From positions 2,335,649 to 2,399,648 of the forward strand of contig CP075368.1 of the NCBI GenBank assembly GCA_019454185.1: a stretch of 64,000 bases of DNA, given 5' to 3'. Source of the stretch: Phycisphaeraceae bacterium (GTDB taxonomy: Bacteria > Planctomycetota > Phycisphaerae > Phycisphaerales > UBA1924). Shown here one piece after another: positions 44,925-53,890 of this stretch; position 1 is the first letter of the stretch, and every line of letters begins with the position of its first letter. Position numbers and translations under genes: made by a program. The notes beneath the pieces were generated by a model. That model did not search any database. It was not told the origin of the DNA and was given only the letters and a program-made list of their open reading frames with translations.

Positions 44925-46763
44925 TCAACGCCGAACAACCGGAAGCACCACATGCGACGGCCGCGCCGCGTCGTGGTAGATCGTCTGCCGAGCAGGGCGG
45001 AACTCGGTATCCATCCCTAAGTCGCTTCCAGTATTCGGGTTACGATCCCACTGCGGAAAGCTCGCCGACATCACTTCCACCCGTATCGCGTGCCCCGGAA
45101 GAATCGTCTGGCAGGTCGTCCAGACGTCTATCTCGTACTGATAGACCTGCCCCGGTGTGATCAGCGACGGTTTGTCCATCCCCTCACGGAAGCGGGCCCG
45201 GACGACACCATCCGAGAGTCGCTGCGAGAACCCGCTCGGGTGAACGGTGAGAACGCGAACCATGAAATCCGTATCGGGCGCGTCCGATGAGGCCCAGAGT
45301 GTCGCCTTGATCGGCCCACAGATCTCGATCGGCGCAGTCAGCATCGGCGTCGTGAAGACGAGCAAGTCGCCGCGAAGCTCTATCCCCGAGTAATCATCCG
45401 GCCCTCCGATCTGGCTGAACATCGGATCGGTCAGGAACGGCGTGGCATCCCCGGGGTCATACACATACGAATCCGGCGTCTCCCCCGACGCCGGCATCTC
45501 CGTCGAAAGATACCCGTCACCCAATCGAGAGTTGGCGTTCCCCTCGCTCCGCAGGTAGTACGGCGTGAACGTGGTGCCGGGGATGGGCCAGGTCGCCGCG
45601 TCCTTCCACACATTCTCGCCCATGACAAAGTGACGCACGGGCGGCTCGTGCTCCACACCGTTCTCGATCCCCTTCAGCCAGCGATCGAACCAACGCAGCA
45701 CATACGCATCCATGTCGATCTTGGCGCTCGGGCCGAACTCGATCTCCCCCACCTTCGTTCCGCTGTTCACGCTATGGGGCCACGGCCCCATGAGCAGCGC
45801 GTGGTGCGCACCATCAGTGCCAGGGTTCCCGTCGGCGATCACGCCCGCGAAGTTGGTGATCGTGCTGATCTGCTCGTCGTCGTACCACCCGGAGATGTTC
45901 AGCGTCGGAATCGTGACCTCGCCAAGCCGGTGCTGATAGCGAGCCGGCTCCCAATAAGGACCGAGCCGGCTGTTACGCACGAACTCGTCCCAGATCGGCA
46001 TCGCCCTTCCCGCTCGATCATCCAGTTCGATGATCGGCAGATGCTCGAACACCCGCGCCCACTCGACGGCGTGCGACTGCTGATTCAGGCGGCCCGACGT
46101 GTAGAAATACCAACTCACGCAGATCGGCGAGGGCAGACCCGTCGGACCGTTGATCAGCCCGTCAACAAACGGATCGGGACACGCCACCGTCGGCGCAATC
46201 GCAGCAAGATGGCGCGGCTGCCGGATCGCCGCCACCCACTGGACATATCCCCCGTACGACCCGCCGATCATCCCCACCTTGCCGCTCGACCACGGCTGTG
46301 TGCCGCACCATTCGATCGTGTCGTATCCGTCGTCGCCCTCTTGGAGAAACGGCGTGAACTGCCCCTCGGAGTCGCCTCGCCCCCGCACGTCCTGCACCAC
46401 CACGACGTAGCCGCGCTCGACGTACATGCGATAGCGATCGATCGACGCCTTCCCCGCCCCCGCCTTGTTGTAAGGCGTTCGCGAGAGGATGACGGGATAC
46501 CGACCCTCACCCTCGGGTCGGTACACATCCGCCGACAGCCGCACGCCGTCCCGCATCGGAATCCAGACGCCATACTCGACGCGCAGCGCGTGCTTCTTCG
46601 CAGGATCAACCGGCTCGAGCGTGGGCCACCGGACGTCCTGCGCCGCTGCCGGGCGCGCATCCGTGGTGCGCGATGCACTGCATGAGGCAAGCACAAGGGA
46701 AGCGAACACCACGCCCGCCATGCCCAGCACGCGGGGAAGAGTGAGTGACGAGGTGTGTCTCAT
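44925..46763 (-). CDS. CocE/NonD-family (S15-like) hydrolase lipoprotein
   Basis: An alpha/beta hydrolase related to cocaine esterase and X-Pro dipeptidyl peptidases. The signal peptide ends in a lipobox (LASC, Cys28), so it should be anchored in the envelope. The nucleophile is in GGSYGGYVQW. The Asp is in NISGWYDDEQ, and the His in GPWPHSVNSG. A C-terminal jelly-roll domain (ATPFLTDPMF ... PGHAIRVEVMSASFPQWDRN) is typical. I chose the ATG at 46763 because GGAG is 9 bases upstream and the signal peptide begins there; an ATG at 46790 is the alternative. Its substrate, ester or peptide, is unknown. Confidence 0.9.
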   Translation of the reverse strand: MRHTSSLTLPRVLGMAGVVFASLVLASCSASRTTDARPAAAQDVRWPTLEPVDPAKKHALRVEYGVWIPMRDGVRLSADVYRPEGEGRYPVILSRTPYNKAGAGKASIDRYRMYVERGYVVVVQDVRGRGDSEGQFTPFLQEGDDGYDTIEWCGTQPWSSGKVGMIGGSYGGYVQWVAAIRQPRHLAAIAPTVACPDPFVDGLINGPTGLPSPICVSWYFYTSGRLNQQSHAVEWARVFEHLPIIELDDRAGRAMPIWDEFVRNSRLGPYWEPARYQHRLGEVTIPTLNISGWYDDEQISTITNFAGVIADGNPGTDGAHHALLMGPWPHSVNSGTKVGEIEFGPSAKIDMDAYVLRWFDRWLKGIENGVEHEPPVRHFVMGENVWKDAATWPIPGTTFTPYYLRSEGNANSRLGDGYLSTEMPASGETPDSYVYDPGDATPFLTDPMFSQIGGPDDYSGIELRGDLLVFTTPMLTAPIEICGPIKATLWASSDAPDTDFMVRVLTVHPSGFSQRLSDGVVRARFREGMDKPSLITPGQVYQYEIDVWTTCQTILPGHAIRVEVMSASFPQWDRNPNTGSDLGMDTEFRPARQTIYHDAARPSHVVLPVVRR

Positions 46764-46839
46764 CTCATGAGTCTCCGATCGGGTGAGCATCGATGCCAGG
46801 CACCGAGTGTACTGTCAGCCGCCTCCGGCGTCGCACGCG

Positions 46840-49800
46840 TCACCCTTCAGACCTTCCATCTCGCTCCATGCGCTCTCTGGCGCGGCGCTTCGCCGCCATG
46901 AGCGAGGACTCACCCGACTCAGATAGTGCCCGATCCGGTTCCGATCGGGGCGGAGTTGATGTGCCTGCACCGGGCGTGCCGGGCTCTGATCCCTGACCGA
47001 CGCCGCGGCTGGGCGCCGCGATCCGGGCGCGGGCGTCGGCGATGCGCGATGCAAGCCGGTCGGAGGCCTGCTGCTGCCGGATGCGCTGCGCATCCGCATC
47101 ACTGAGCGTCCCCGATTGCTCGCGCCCCATCGTCGGGCGAGACGCGCGAAGCGCACCGAGCGTCGATGCCGATTCCGAGCCACGATGACGCGTCGCGTCC
47201 CTCGCGCGAGACCCGAGACCATCGCCGAATCGATCGCTTACCAGACGATCCCACGCGATGCGACGCGTCGCGATGTCCATCAGCAGCACCGCCATGATCC
47301 ACGGAAGAAGGTCCCGCCACAGCGGGCGCAGCACCCGACGCGGCACAAGCGTCGAGCGATCGAACACCTCCCGCGTCGAGAGCGAGGCCTCGCTCCGCAT
47401 CACACCCCCCGACACCTCAACAATCCGAGCGAGGAGCGGCATCGGATCCTCACCCGGCGTGAACTCGACACCGGGCGGCGAGACCGCGACGGCAAGCGCA
47501 GAGGGAAGCGTCCGCTCCACGGGCTCCCCACCCTCGCCGATGCTCGTCTGACGAGCCCTCGCCAGCGCCACATACGACGCGCCGACCACAACCGGTGCCT
47601 GCCCCTCGTACCGACCCGGCCCGATCTGCTTCAGCGCGATCTCGCTCGGCTCCTCGCCCGAGTCCCGCCGATAGAGCATCACCCGCGCATCAATCCCATC
47701 AAGCGGATCTCCCTCGGGCGACACCGCCTCCAGAACAAGCCGGACACGCGACCCCTCGACTCGGGCAGCAAGCTCGAGCGGACCCGACGAGAGAGACCGA
47801 CCGATCACACGCGCAACCCGCGTCCAGAACGGCGCGTACCCCTCCCACTCCAGCCACTCCGAGGCCCAGTCGTGCGCGTCCGACGTGAACGCCAGCACAC
47901 GCCCCAGATCAACCGGCCAATGCGCCAGCAGCGGCTCTCCCTCGGGCGCGACCATCGCCAGCGTCACCAAGGGATCCTCCTTCGCGCGAGTCATCACATA
48001 ACCGAACAGATCGGGCGGCGAAGGAAGATCCTGCACGATCGGCGATCCCGTCGCCAGCACACGCGGCGAGAACCGCCCCTCACGCACCATCGGGCTGCGC
48101 ACAACCTCGATGATCTTCAGGAACACGCGGGGAAGACGCGTCGGATTGATCACGTTGTGGAACACACCCTCCCCGAGATCCGCCATCGCACGCATCGTCT
48201 GCACGTCGGCATCATCGCCGACAGCGATCGTCGTGACCTTTACACCTTCCGCAGCAAGTCCCGCCGCCATCGGCGGCAGATCCTCAGCCCTGATGCTCCG
48301 GCCGTCCGAGAGCAAGACGACATGCTTCACCTTCGCCTCAACGCCGCGTAACTCCTGCGCCGCAGCGATCAACCCCGCCCTCGCATCCGTGCCGCCATCG
48401 GGCCGGATCCCGAGCACCCGCCCGACCGACAGATCCGGATCGGAATTCGGGCCGAGCGGCACCACCACCTCGGCGTTGTTGCTGAACCGCACCACGCCGA
48501 CAAGATCCGTGCGATCAAGCGAGCGGATCGCAACCGCAACAGACTCGTTGGCGACCTGCTGCTGAGTCCTGGAAGAACCGAGCACAGGACGACGCATCGA
48601 TCCCGAGCAGTCGAGCACAAAGACGATCGCGACCTCCGGCACAACGATCCGATCGGGCAGATCGAGCAGCACCGGCAGGATCGGCTCAAGCTCACTCCCC
48701 TTCCACCCGCCCGCACCGAACGACGCGTGCCCGCCGATCATCGCAAGCCCGCCCCCGAGGTCGCGAACATACGACACCAACGCCCGTTGCGACTCCTCTG
48801 CCACCGCCGAAGCCGGCACATTCTGAAGGATCACCAGATCGAACGGCTCGAAGCCGATCAGATCCGTCGGCAAGGCCTCCGGCACGACCACCCGCACACC
48901 CAGCCCCGATCGCGCGAGCGGCCCCACAAGCGCATAGCCCGCCGAAGCGGGATCCGCGTTGCCCACTCCATCAACGATCAGGATCTCGCCCGTACCCGGG
49001 CTCAGAATCTCCGCCAGACCGATGTTGTTGACGAGTATCGAATCGCCCACAAGCTCACCCGCCTCGCTCCGATCGGGCTCGAAGATCGCTTGCACAGAGT
49101 GAACTCGCCCCTCGCCAAGCGGGAACTCGACCAGATGGATGGACCGGCCGCGCGGCGTCTCGATCACACGCGACCCCGTGCCGTCCGCGTCGATCCGCAC
49201 GGCCTGCCCATTGAGAAGAACCCGCAGCGTCCCGCGCGAGCCCTCGGTCGAATAGAGATGAATGCGGGCCGCGACAGTCCCGCCCGCTGCCGCACGAGGC
49301 GGAACATCCACACGCTCGACAAACGTCTCGCCACCCGTCGGCGGCGCGATCGCGACCACGTCCACGGGAATCGACCGCGCACCCAGATCCGCCGCCGCCG
49401 CGAGCGCATCGCCCACTGTCTGGTGCCCGTCGGTCACGAGGACGACACGCCCGTCGGCATCCGGCGGAATGATCGCGCCCGCCAGTCGGATCGCCGACTC
49501 AATGCCCGTGCCGTCCGTCGGCAACAGATCCCACGACCGCTCACCGATCTTCCCCAGCGTCGGCGTCGCGAGCGCGGCCGCACGACCGTCAAACAGCACC
49601 ACGCCGAGCAGATCATCCGGCCCGCGCGAGCGATCCAACCGCTCGATCGCCGCGCGGATCGATGCAACCGCGACCCCGGGATCCTCCGAACGAGAGACCA
49701 CCGAGCCGGAGACATCCACCGCAAACACAACGGCAAGCCGATCCGACTTCCCGACCACGCTCGCGCCCGACAACGCGAGCACAACCAGCAGCAACAGCGC

Positions 49801-49968
49801 ACACCGCGCCAGAACCGCAGAGACGCGCCGCGCCGGGCTCATCGTCGAGAGCCACCTCAGCCCCGTCCACGCGATCGGTATCGCCAGCGCCAGAAGCACG
49901 AGCCACATCGGCTCCTCGAAATGAAGGGGAGGCGTCCAGCGCGGATTCGCAAACTCTGGCGATGTCAT
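46840..49968 (-). CDS. Large membrane protein with two VWA domains
   Basis: The 1042-residue protein has two N-terminal helices (about 21-40 and 50-72), a first VWA domain with MIDAS motif DVSGS (about 90), then a beta-rich region. A glutamine-amidotransferase-like block follows (FDLVILQNVPASAV, GGGLAMIGGHASFGAGGW) and a second VWA domain with DCSGSM, TDARAGL and LLSDG. A late helix (LPWIMAVLLMDIA) and a charged tail complete it. Similar BatA/YfbK-like membrane proteins occur in MoxR-linked operons of planctomycetes. Its ATG overlaps the stop of the DUF4175-like gene (ATGA). The function is unknown; an envelope chaperone or assembly role is inferred. No MoxR ATPase gene is next to it. Confidence 0.85.
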   Translation of the reverse strand: MTSPEFANPRWTPPLHFEEPMWLVLLALAIPIAWTGLRWLSTMSPARRVSAVLARCALLLLVVLALSGASVVGKSDRLAVVFAVDVSGSVVSRSEDPGVAVASIRAAIERLDRSRGPDDLLGVVLFDGRAAALATPTLGKIGERSWDLLPTDGTGIESAIRLAGAIIPPDADGRVVLVTDGHQTVGDALAAAADLGARSIPVDVVAIAPPTGGETFVERVDVPPRAAAGGTVAARIHLYSTEGSRGTLRVLLNGQAVRIDADGTGSRVIETPRGRSIHLVEFPLGEGRVHSVQAIFEPDRSEAGELVGDSILVNNIGLAEILSPGTGEILIVDGVGNADPASAGYALVGPLARSGLGVRVVVPEALPTDLIGFEPFDLVILQNVPASAVAEESQRALVSYVRDLGGGLAMIGGHASFGAGGWKGSELEPILPVLLDLPDRIVVPEVAIVFVLDCSGSMRRPVLGSSRTQQQVANESVAVAIRSLDRTDLVGVVRFSNNAEVVVPLGPNSDPDLSVGRVLGIRPDGGTDARAGLIAAAQELRGVEAKVKHVVLLSDGRSIRAEDLPPMAAGLAAEGVKVTTIAVGDDADVQTMRAMADLGEGVFHNVINPTRLPRVFLKIIEVVRSPMVREGRFSPRVLATGSPIVQDLPSPPDLFGYVMTRAKEDPLVTLAMVAPEGEPLLAHWPVDLGRVLAFTSDAHDWASEWLEWEGYAPFWTRVARVIGRSLSSGPLELAARVEGSRVRLVLEAVSPEGDPLDGIDARVMLYRRDSGEEPSEIALKQIGPGRYEGQAPVVVGASYVALARARQTSIGEGGEPVERTLPSALAVAVSPPGVEFTPGEDPMPLLARIVEVSGGVMRSEASLSTREVFDRSTLVPRRVLRPLWRDLLPWIMAVLLMDIATRRIAWDRLVSDRFGDGLGSRARDATRHRGSESASTLGALRASRPTMGREQSGTLSDADAQRIRQQQASDRLASRIADARARIAAPSRGVGQGSEPGTPGAGTSTPPRSEPDRALSESGESSLMAAKRRARERMERDGRSEG

Positions 49969-52616
49969 TGGCGATCCGACGAGGGAACAACTCCGGGCTG
50001 CGTCTCCGCACGATCGCGATAACGCTGAAACACTCTTCTCACAAGGTCGCTCCGTCGGTCAGGAACCGACTGCTGCTCGATCGCTCGCTCGATCCCCGAA
50101 GCCGCCTCGCGCAGAGCGCCCGGCGTGATCGGCGCGATCTCGCGCGGACCCGACAACTCCGACGGACGCTCCCCCGCAACGCGCCCACCCCTGTTGGAAA
50201 CATCATCACGCGGCCCCTGCACCTCTTCTATCGATGTCGGACCCGAGCCGGGCCGTTGAGGCACGCCCGGCGGCCCCTCCCGCCCCTCACCAGCGAACTG
50301 CTCAAGCCCCGATCCCGCACGCGGCTCCTCTCTCTCCCCGCGGCGTGATGCCCCACGCTCGCCCTGCTCCGGTTCACCACCGCTTGCAAGACGCTCCGAT
50401 ACCTCCCGCAGACGCTCTGCCGCCTCCTGCTGCCGGCGGGCATCGGCTTTCCGCTCCGCGGCATTCCGCAACGCCTGCTGAAAGCGCTCAAGCCCCGACG
50501 GTGCTCCCCGAGAAGGATCCCCCTGCTCATCACCATGTCGATCCGATTGCTGCGGAGAGCGCTCGCCCTGCTCACCCTGTTCCCCCCGCTGATCTTGCTC
50601 CCCACTCTGATCCTGCTCGCCCTCCTCACCCTGCTCACTCTGCTCACCTTCACGTGCGGCACCCTCCGCGCCCTGTTGACGCTGCCCCTCTTCGCCGCGT
50701 TCCCGTTGTTCACTCCGCCCCTGATTCCCAGATCCCTGGCCCGGCCGCTCCGACTGCTCACCATCCTGCTCACTACCCTGCTCGCGCGATCCGGTCTGCT
50801 GATTGCCCTGCCGCGCCCGCTCGTCACTACCCTGCACCCCCTGCTCTTGGCCACCCTTTTCTTGACCACCCTGCTCTTGACCACCCTGCTCTTGACCACC
50901 CTGCTCTTGACCACCCTGCTCGGTCTGGCCCTGCTCCTGCGCGCCTTGCTCCTCGCGCCCTGCCGCCTGATCGCGGCCTTTCTGCTGCTCGCCGCTCTCT
51001 CCGGCACCACTCTCGCGCTCTCTCGCTTGTTCCCCGGCAGAGCGCTGCGCCTCCCCCTCCGCGCCGCCTTCCTTCTTCTCCGCTGCCTGGTCTCGCTGAC
51101 CCTTCCCCTGATCCTCCCGTGCTCCTGATTGCGACCGCGAATCGCCCTGCGCATCAGAGGCCTTCTTCTCCGCCCCACTCCTCGCATCCTGTTCCGAACC
51201 GCGCTCGGGCTTTCGCTCACTCTCCGGTGAACGCTCGCCCGCTTCACGCTGCTCCTGCGTCCTCGCATCCTCAGACGCGGGCTTGCGCAACTCATCCGCT
51301 GCCTGTCTCGCGGCCTCGGCGATCGACTTCGCGTCACGCTCCGCAGCCCGGCTCCCTTCTTCCTCTACTTCCCGCTCACGCGCCCGCTGCTCCAGCTCCG
51401 ACGCATCAGCCGCGGCATCGATCGGATCTGCTTCCTCAACACCCCGATCAGGATTCGTCTGGCCCGGCTCATCTCCGGACTGTGCCTCCTGCTCTCGCGC
51501 GGATGCCTCGGTCCCACGCTCGGCATCAGCGTTCTCGCCCATCGCCTGCGCCGAACGTGCCGCCTCAGACTCGATCGCCTTGGCCAGCGCATCGAGTTGC
51601 TCCGCCATGCGAGAACGCTCCTCCGGCGACAACGACTCAGCATGCTCCGCGAGTTCGCGCGCAAGGTCAGCCGCCCTACCGACATCTCCCTCCGCGAGCG
51701 AACGCAGCAGAGCATCAAGCCGCGGATCAAGTGCCTCCCGCATCTGCGCGTCCGCTTCGGCCTCGTCCCCCTGTTCAGACTCCCGCCCCGCGTCGAGCGC
51801 GGCGCGAGACGCCGCCGATGCAAGATCCCGCAGCCGCTCCGACGCAACACGGTTCTGATCCGCCTCACGCTCGGCTCGCTCGGCGAGCGATGCGGTCGTC
51901 GAGGCCGCCTCCGCGCGCGCATCCTCGCTGCGCATTCCCCCCTCGCGCAGCTCACGCTCAATATCCGCAAGACGCTCGGCATCGCGCTTCGAGATGGCAG
52001 GACCCGTCGCCTCAGAGACCGCCCGCACCTCCTGTGCGGCACGCGCCACCTCAGAAGCAACCCTGGCCGCCGCAGGATCCGCCCGTGCCACCGTTCGATC
52101 GCGATCGATCGACCTCGCGGGCAGCCAGAGAACCGCGCAGCACGCCGCCACCATCAGCATGCCGCCCACGGCCCACGATCGCCCGAGCGTGATTGGCACC
52201 ACTCGCGCCGGCCCACTCTCGCTCGCCGCCCTCTCAGCATCGCGGAGCAGGATCGCGACAAAGGCATCACTCCCCTCGCGCGGCGCAAGCTCGAGCGCGG
52301 ATCTGATGTGATCGCTCCTGCCGAGCGTCCTGTCCGCCATGGACGCCGCCGCAAGCACGCTGGGCATCCTCGCCATGCCGAACACGATCCCGACGACCCA
52401 CGCGATACCCACGATCGCAACGAAGACGGGCCAAGCCCCAGCGAGCGACACAAGCAGCGGCCACGCCATGTACTTGCCCAGTAGCGTCCCGCCCAATGCG
52501 ACACCACCCCCGATGGCCAACGCGAGCCCCGTCGCTCTCAGGCACAGAGCGATCGCCGCTCGCGACCTGACTCGCGAGACGAGCCGACGGGTTTCTGGAA
52601 TGTCTCTCGACGCCAC
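49965..52616 (-). CDS. DUF4175-like membrane protein with long Glu/Gln/Gly/Arg-rich region
   Basis: Three N-terminal hydrophobic helices (ATGLALAIGGGVALGG, WPVFVAIVGIAWVVGIVF, WAVGGMLMVAACCAVLWL) are followed by a helical, strongly charged region. A low-complexity block (about 350-760) is made mostly of Glu, Gln, Gly, Arg and Ser, with five 15-bp units coding GGQEQ. The C-terminus regains ordinary composition (ALREAASGIERAIEQQ). This layout matches DUF4175-like partners of VWA proteins. I prefer the GTG at 52616, which has TATGAT exactly six bases upstream; a GTG at 52658 also opens the frame. The low-complexity part is probably disordered. Confidence 0.75.
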   Translation of the reverse strand: MASRDIPETRRLVSRVRSRAAIALCLRATGLALAIGGGVALGGTLLGKYMAWPLLVSLAGAWPVFVAIVGIAWVVGIVFGMARMPSVLAAASMADRTLGRSDHIRSALELAPREGSDAFVAILLRDAERAASESGPARVVPITLGRSWAVGGMLMVAACCAVLWLPARSIDRDRTVARADPAAARVASEVARAAQEVRAVSEATGPAISKRDAERLADIERELREGGMRSEDARAEAASTTASLAERAEREADQNRVASERLRDLASAASRAALDAGRESEQGDEAEADAQMREALDPRLDALLRSLAEGDVGRAADLARELAEHAESLSPEERSRMAEQLDALAKAIESEAARSAQAMGENADAERGTEASAREQEAQSGDEPGQTNPDRGVEEADPIDAAADASELEQRAREREVEEEGSRAAERDAKSIAEAARQAADELRKPASEDARTQEQREAGERSPESERKPERGSEQDARSGAEKKASDAQGDSRSQSGAREDQGKGQRDQAAEKKEGGAEGEAQRSAGEQARERESGAGESGEQQKGRDQAAGREEQGAQEQGQTEQGGQEQGGQEQGGQEQGGQEKGGQEQGVQGSDERARQGNQQTGSREQGSEQDGEQSERPGQGSGNQGRSEQRERGEEGQRQQGAEGAAREGEQSEQGEEGEQDQSGEQDQRGEQGEQGERSPQQSDRHGDEQGDPSRGAPSGLERFQQALRNAAERKADARRQQEAAERLREVSERLASGGEPEQGERGASRRGEREEPRAGSGLEQFAGEGREGPPGVPQRPGSGPTSIEEVQGPRDDVSNRGGRVAGERPSELSGPREIAPITPGALREAASGIERAIEQQSVPDRRSDLVRRVFQRYRDRAETQPGVVPSSDRQ
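50841..50921 (-). repeat. 15-bp tandem repeat (five units) coding GGQEQ
   Basis: Read on the plus strand the unit is CTGCTCTTGACCACC. The three central copies are identical, and the outer two carry one to three changes. The unit is a multiple of three, so copy-number change keeps the frame. Confidence 0.9.
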
Positions 52617-52622
52617 GCCCCA

Positions 52623-52628
52623 ATCATA
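52623..52628 (-). promoter_or_regulatory. Candidate -10 element of a leaderless VWA-operon transcript
   Basis: TATGAT on the minus strand is followed by TGGGGC and a GTG at 52616. This supports that start over the GTG at 52658, which would lie upstream of the transcript. The role is inferred. Confidence 0.5.
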
Positions 52629-52680
52629 CGAAGCGATCCGGCCCGCCACCCTTCCCACGCCATCCAGCCCGTAGAGCCGC

Positions 52681-52686
52681 TATCGT
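52681..52686 (+). promoter_or_regulatory. Candidate -10 element of a leaderless trpD transcript
   Basis: TATCGT is followed by GAGCCC and the ATG at 52693. It stands about 52 bp from the divergent TATGAT element of the VWA operon. The role is inferred. Confidence 0.45.
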
Positions 52687-52692
52687 GAGCCC

Positions 52693-53724
52693 ATGGACAC
52701 TCGCGCGACGATCAGCCGCTTGATTGGAGGTGAAACCCTCTCCGAGCACGAATCGGACACGCTCTTTGAGCAGATCCTCAGGGGCGACACCGATGCCGCT
52801 CAGCTCGGCGCGATCCTCGCCATCATCCAATCTCGCGGCGCAACCGTCGACGAGATTGTCGGCGCTGCACGCGCCATGAGAAGGCACGTCTCCCGCGTTC
52901 CGGTCGATGGGCTGCAACCCGGCACCGTGGTCCTCGACACCTGCGGCACAGGCGGCGCGGCCAAGACCTTCAACATCTCGACCTGCGCCGCGATCGTCGC
53001 GGCGTCAGCAAGCCCCGGCCGGCTCGCCATCGCCAAGCACGGCAACCGCAGCCGCTCCGGCAGAGGGTCCGCCGAAGCACTCGCCCACCTCGGCGTGAAT
53101 GTCGACGCCAGCCCGGCGACTCAAGCGGCATGTCTCCACCGGGTGGGCGTCTGCTTCTGCTTCGCCATCCACCACCACCCGGCGATGAAACACGCCGCCG
53201 GTCCTCGCGCCTCCCTCGGTGTGCCGACGATCTTCAATCTGCTCGGTCCGCTGACCAATCCCGCAGGCGCGACGCACCAGTTGATGGGCGTCTATCGCTC
53301 CGAACTCGTCCGCCCGATCGGCGAAACCCTCGCACGCCTCGGTTCGGCTCGCGCGCTCGTGGTTCATTCAGACGACGGACTCGATGAGATCTCACCCAGT
53401 GCACCTACAAGAGCAGCCCTCGTCGACGGCGCCAGCATCACAGAGATCACGATCACACCTGAAGACGCCGGCCTCGAACGCAGTCCCATCGACGAGATCC
53501 GTGCCGCATCGCTCGACGAAGCAGGCGCCATGTTCAGAGGCGTTCTCGAAGGACGCACGGGCGGGCCCCGGAACGCGGTCGCACTCAACGCTGCGGCCGC
53601 GCTCCTCGTCGCGCGCCTCGCACCATCACTCAAAGAAGGCGTCTCACTCGCGCTCCGAGCGATCGACGCCGGCGATGCCGCAAGAACGCTCGACGCGCTC
53701 GCACGCGTCTCGCACGAGGCATGA
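52693..53724 (+). CDS. trpD: Anthranilate phosphoribosyltransferase
   Basis: The enzyme joins anthranilate and PRPP in the second step of tryptophan synthesis. The PRPP motif DTCGTGG (about residue 80) is intact, followed by FNISTCAAIVAA and AKHGNRSRSGRGSAEAL. HHHPAMKHA, FNLLGPLTNPAGA and HSDDGLDEISP are also in place. The 343-residue length is normal. It stands alone with no other trp gene around, so the pathway genes are scattered in this genome. The ATG has TATCGT six bases upstream and no ribosome site. Confidence 0.95.
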   Translation: MDTRATISRLIGGETLSEHESDTLFEQILRGDTDAAQLGAILAIIQSRGATVDEIVGAARAMRRHVSRVPVDGLQPGTVVLDTCGTGGAAKTFNISTCAAIVAASASPGRLAIAKHGNRSRSGRGSAEALAHLGVNVDASPATQAACLHRVGVCFCFAIHHHPAMKHAAGPRASLGVPTIFNLLGPLTNPAGATHQLMGVYRSELVRPIGETLARLGSARALVVHSDDGLDEISPSAPTRAALVDGASITEITITPEDAGLERSPIDEIRAASLDEAGAMFRGVLEGRTGGPRNAVALNAAAALLVARLAPSLKEGVSLALRAIDAGDAARTLDALARVSHEA

Positions 53725-53727
53725 CGA

Positions 53728-53886
53728 GAGCGGTTGAAGTTCGGGCGTAGCGTCCGAAGCGTCGGCGAGACAAGTGTGGCGAGGAGGCCGAAGCAGGCGT
53801 ATCCCCAGCGATACGCCGATGCAGGCCGACAACGCCACGCGAAGTCGCAGCCAGTTCCGGACGCGACGAACGGACTGAAACCGCTC
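53728..53886. ncRNA. 159-nt foldback element of unknown function
   Basis: The gap between trpD and the kinase gene can fold almost end to end. The outer arms GAGCGGTT and AACCGCTC (53728-53735, 53879-53886) are perfect. The next 23 positions pair at about 16, including CGTCCG-type runs. The centre is GGCGTATC, a 6-base loop and GATACGCC (53796-53803, 53810-53817), and GTGGCG/CGCCAC and GGCC/GGCC lie between. It could be a structured RNA, a bidirectional terminator for the two convergent genes, or a copy of an interspersed palindromic repeat. The type is a guess; the structure is read directly. Confidence 0.45.
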
Positions 53887-53890
53887 CAGA

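Noticed and set aside
50841..50921. Tandem repeats as a CRISPR array
   Set aside because: The units are 15 bp, directly adjacent without spacers, in frame and part of a coding sequence.
50234..52192. 652-codon open frame on the plus strand
   Set aside because: It is a Pro/His/Arg/Ala-rich shadow of the DUF4175-like gene on the minus strand, caused by the high GC and the low-complexity coding.
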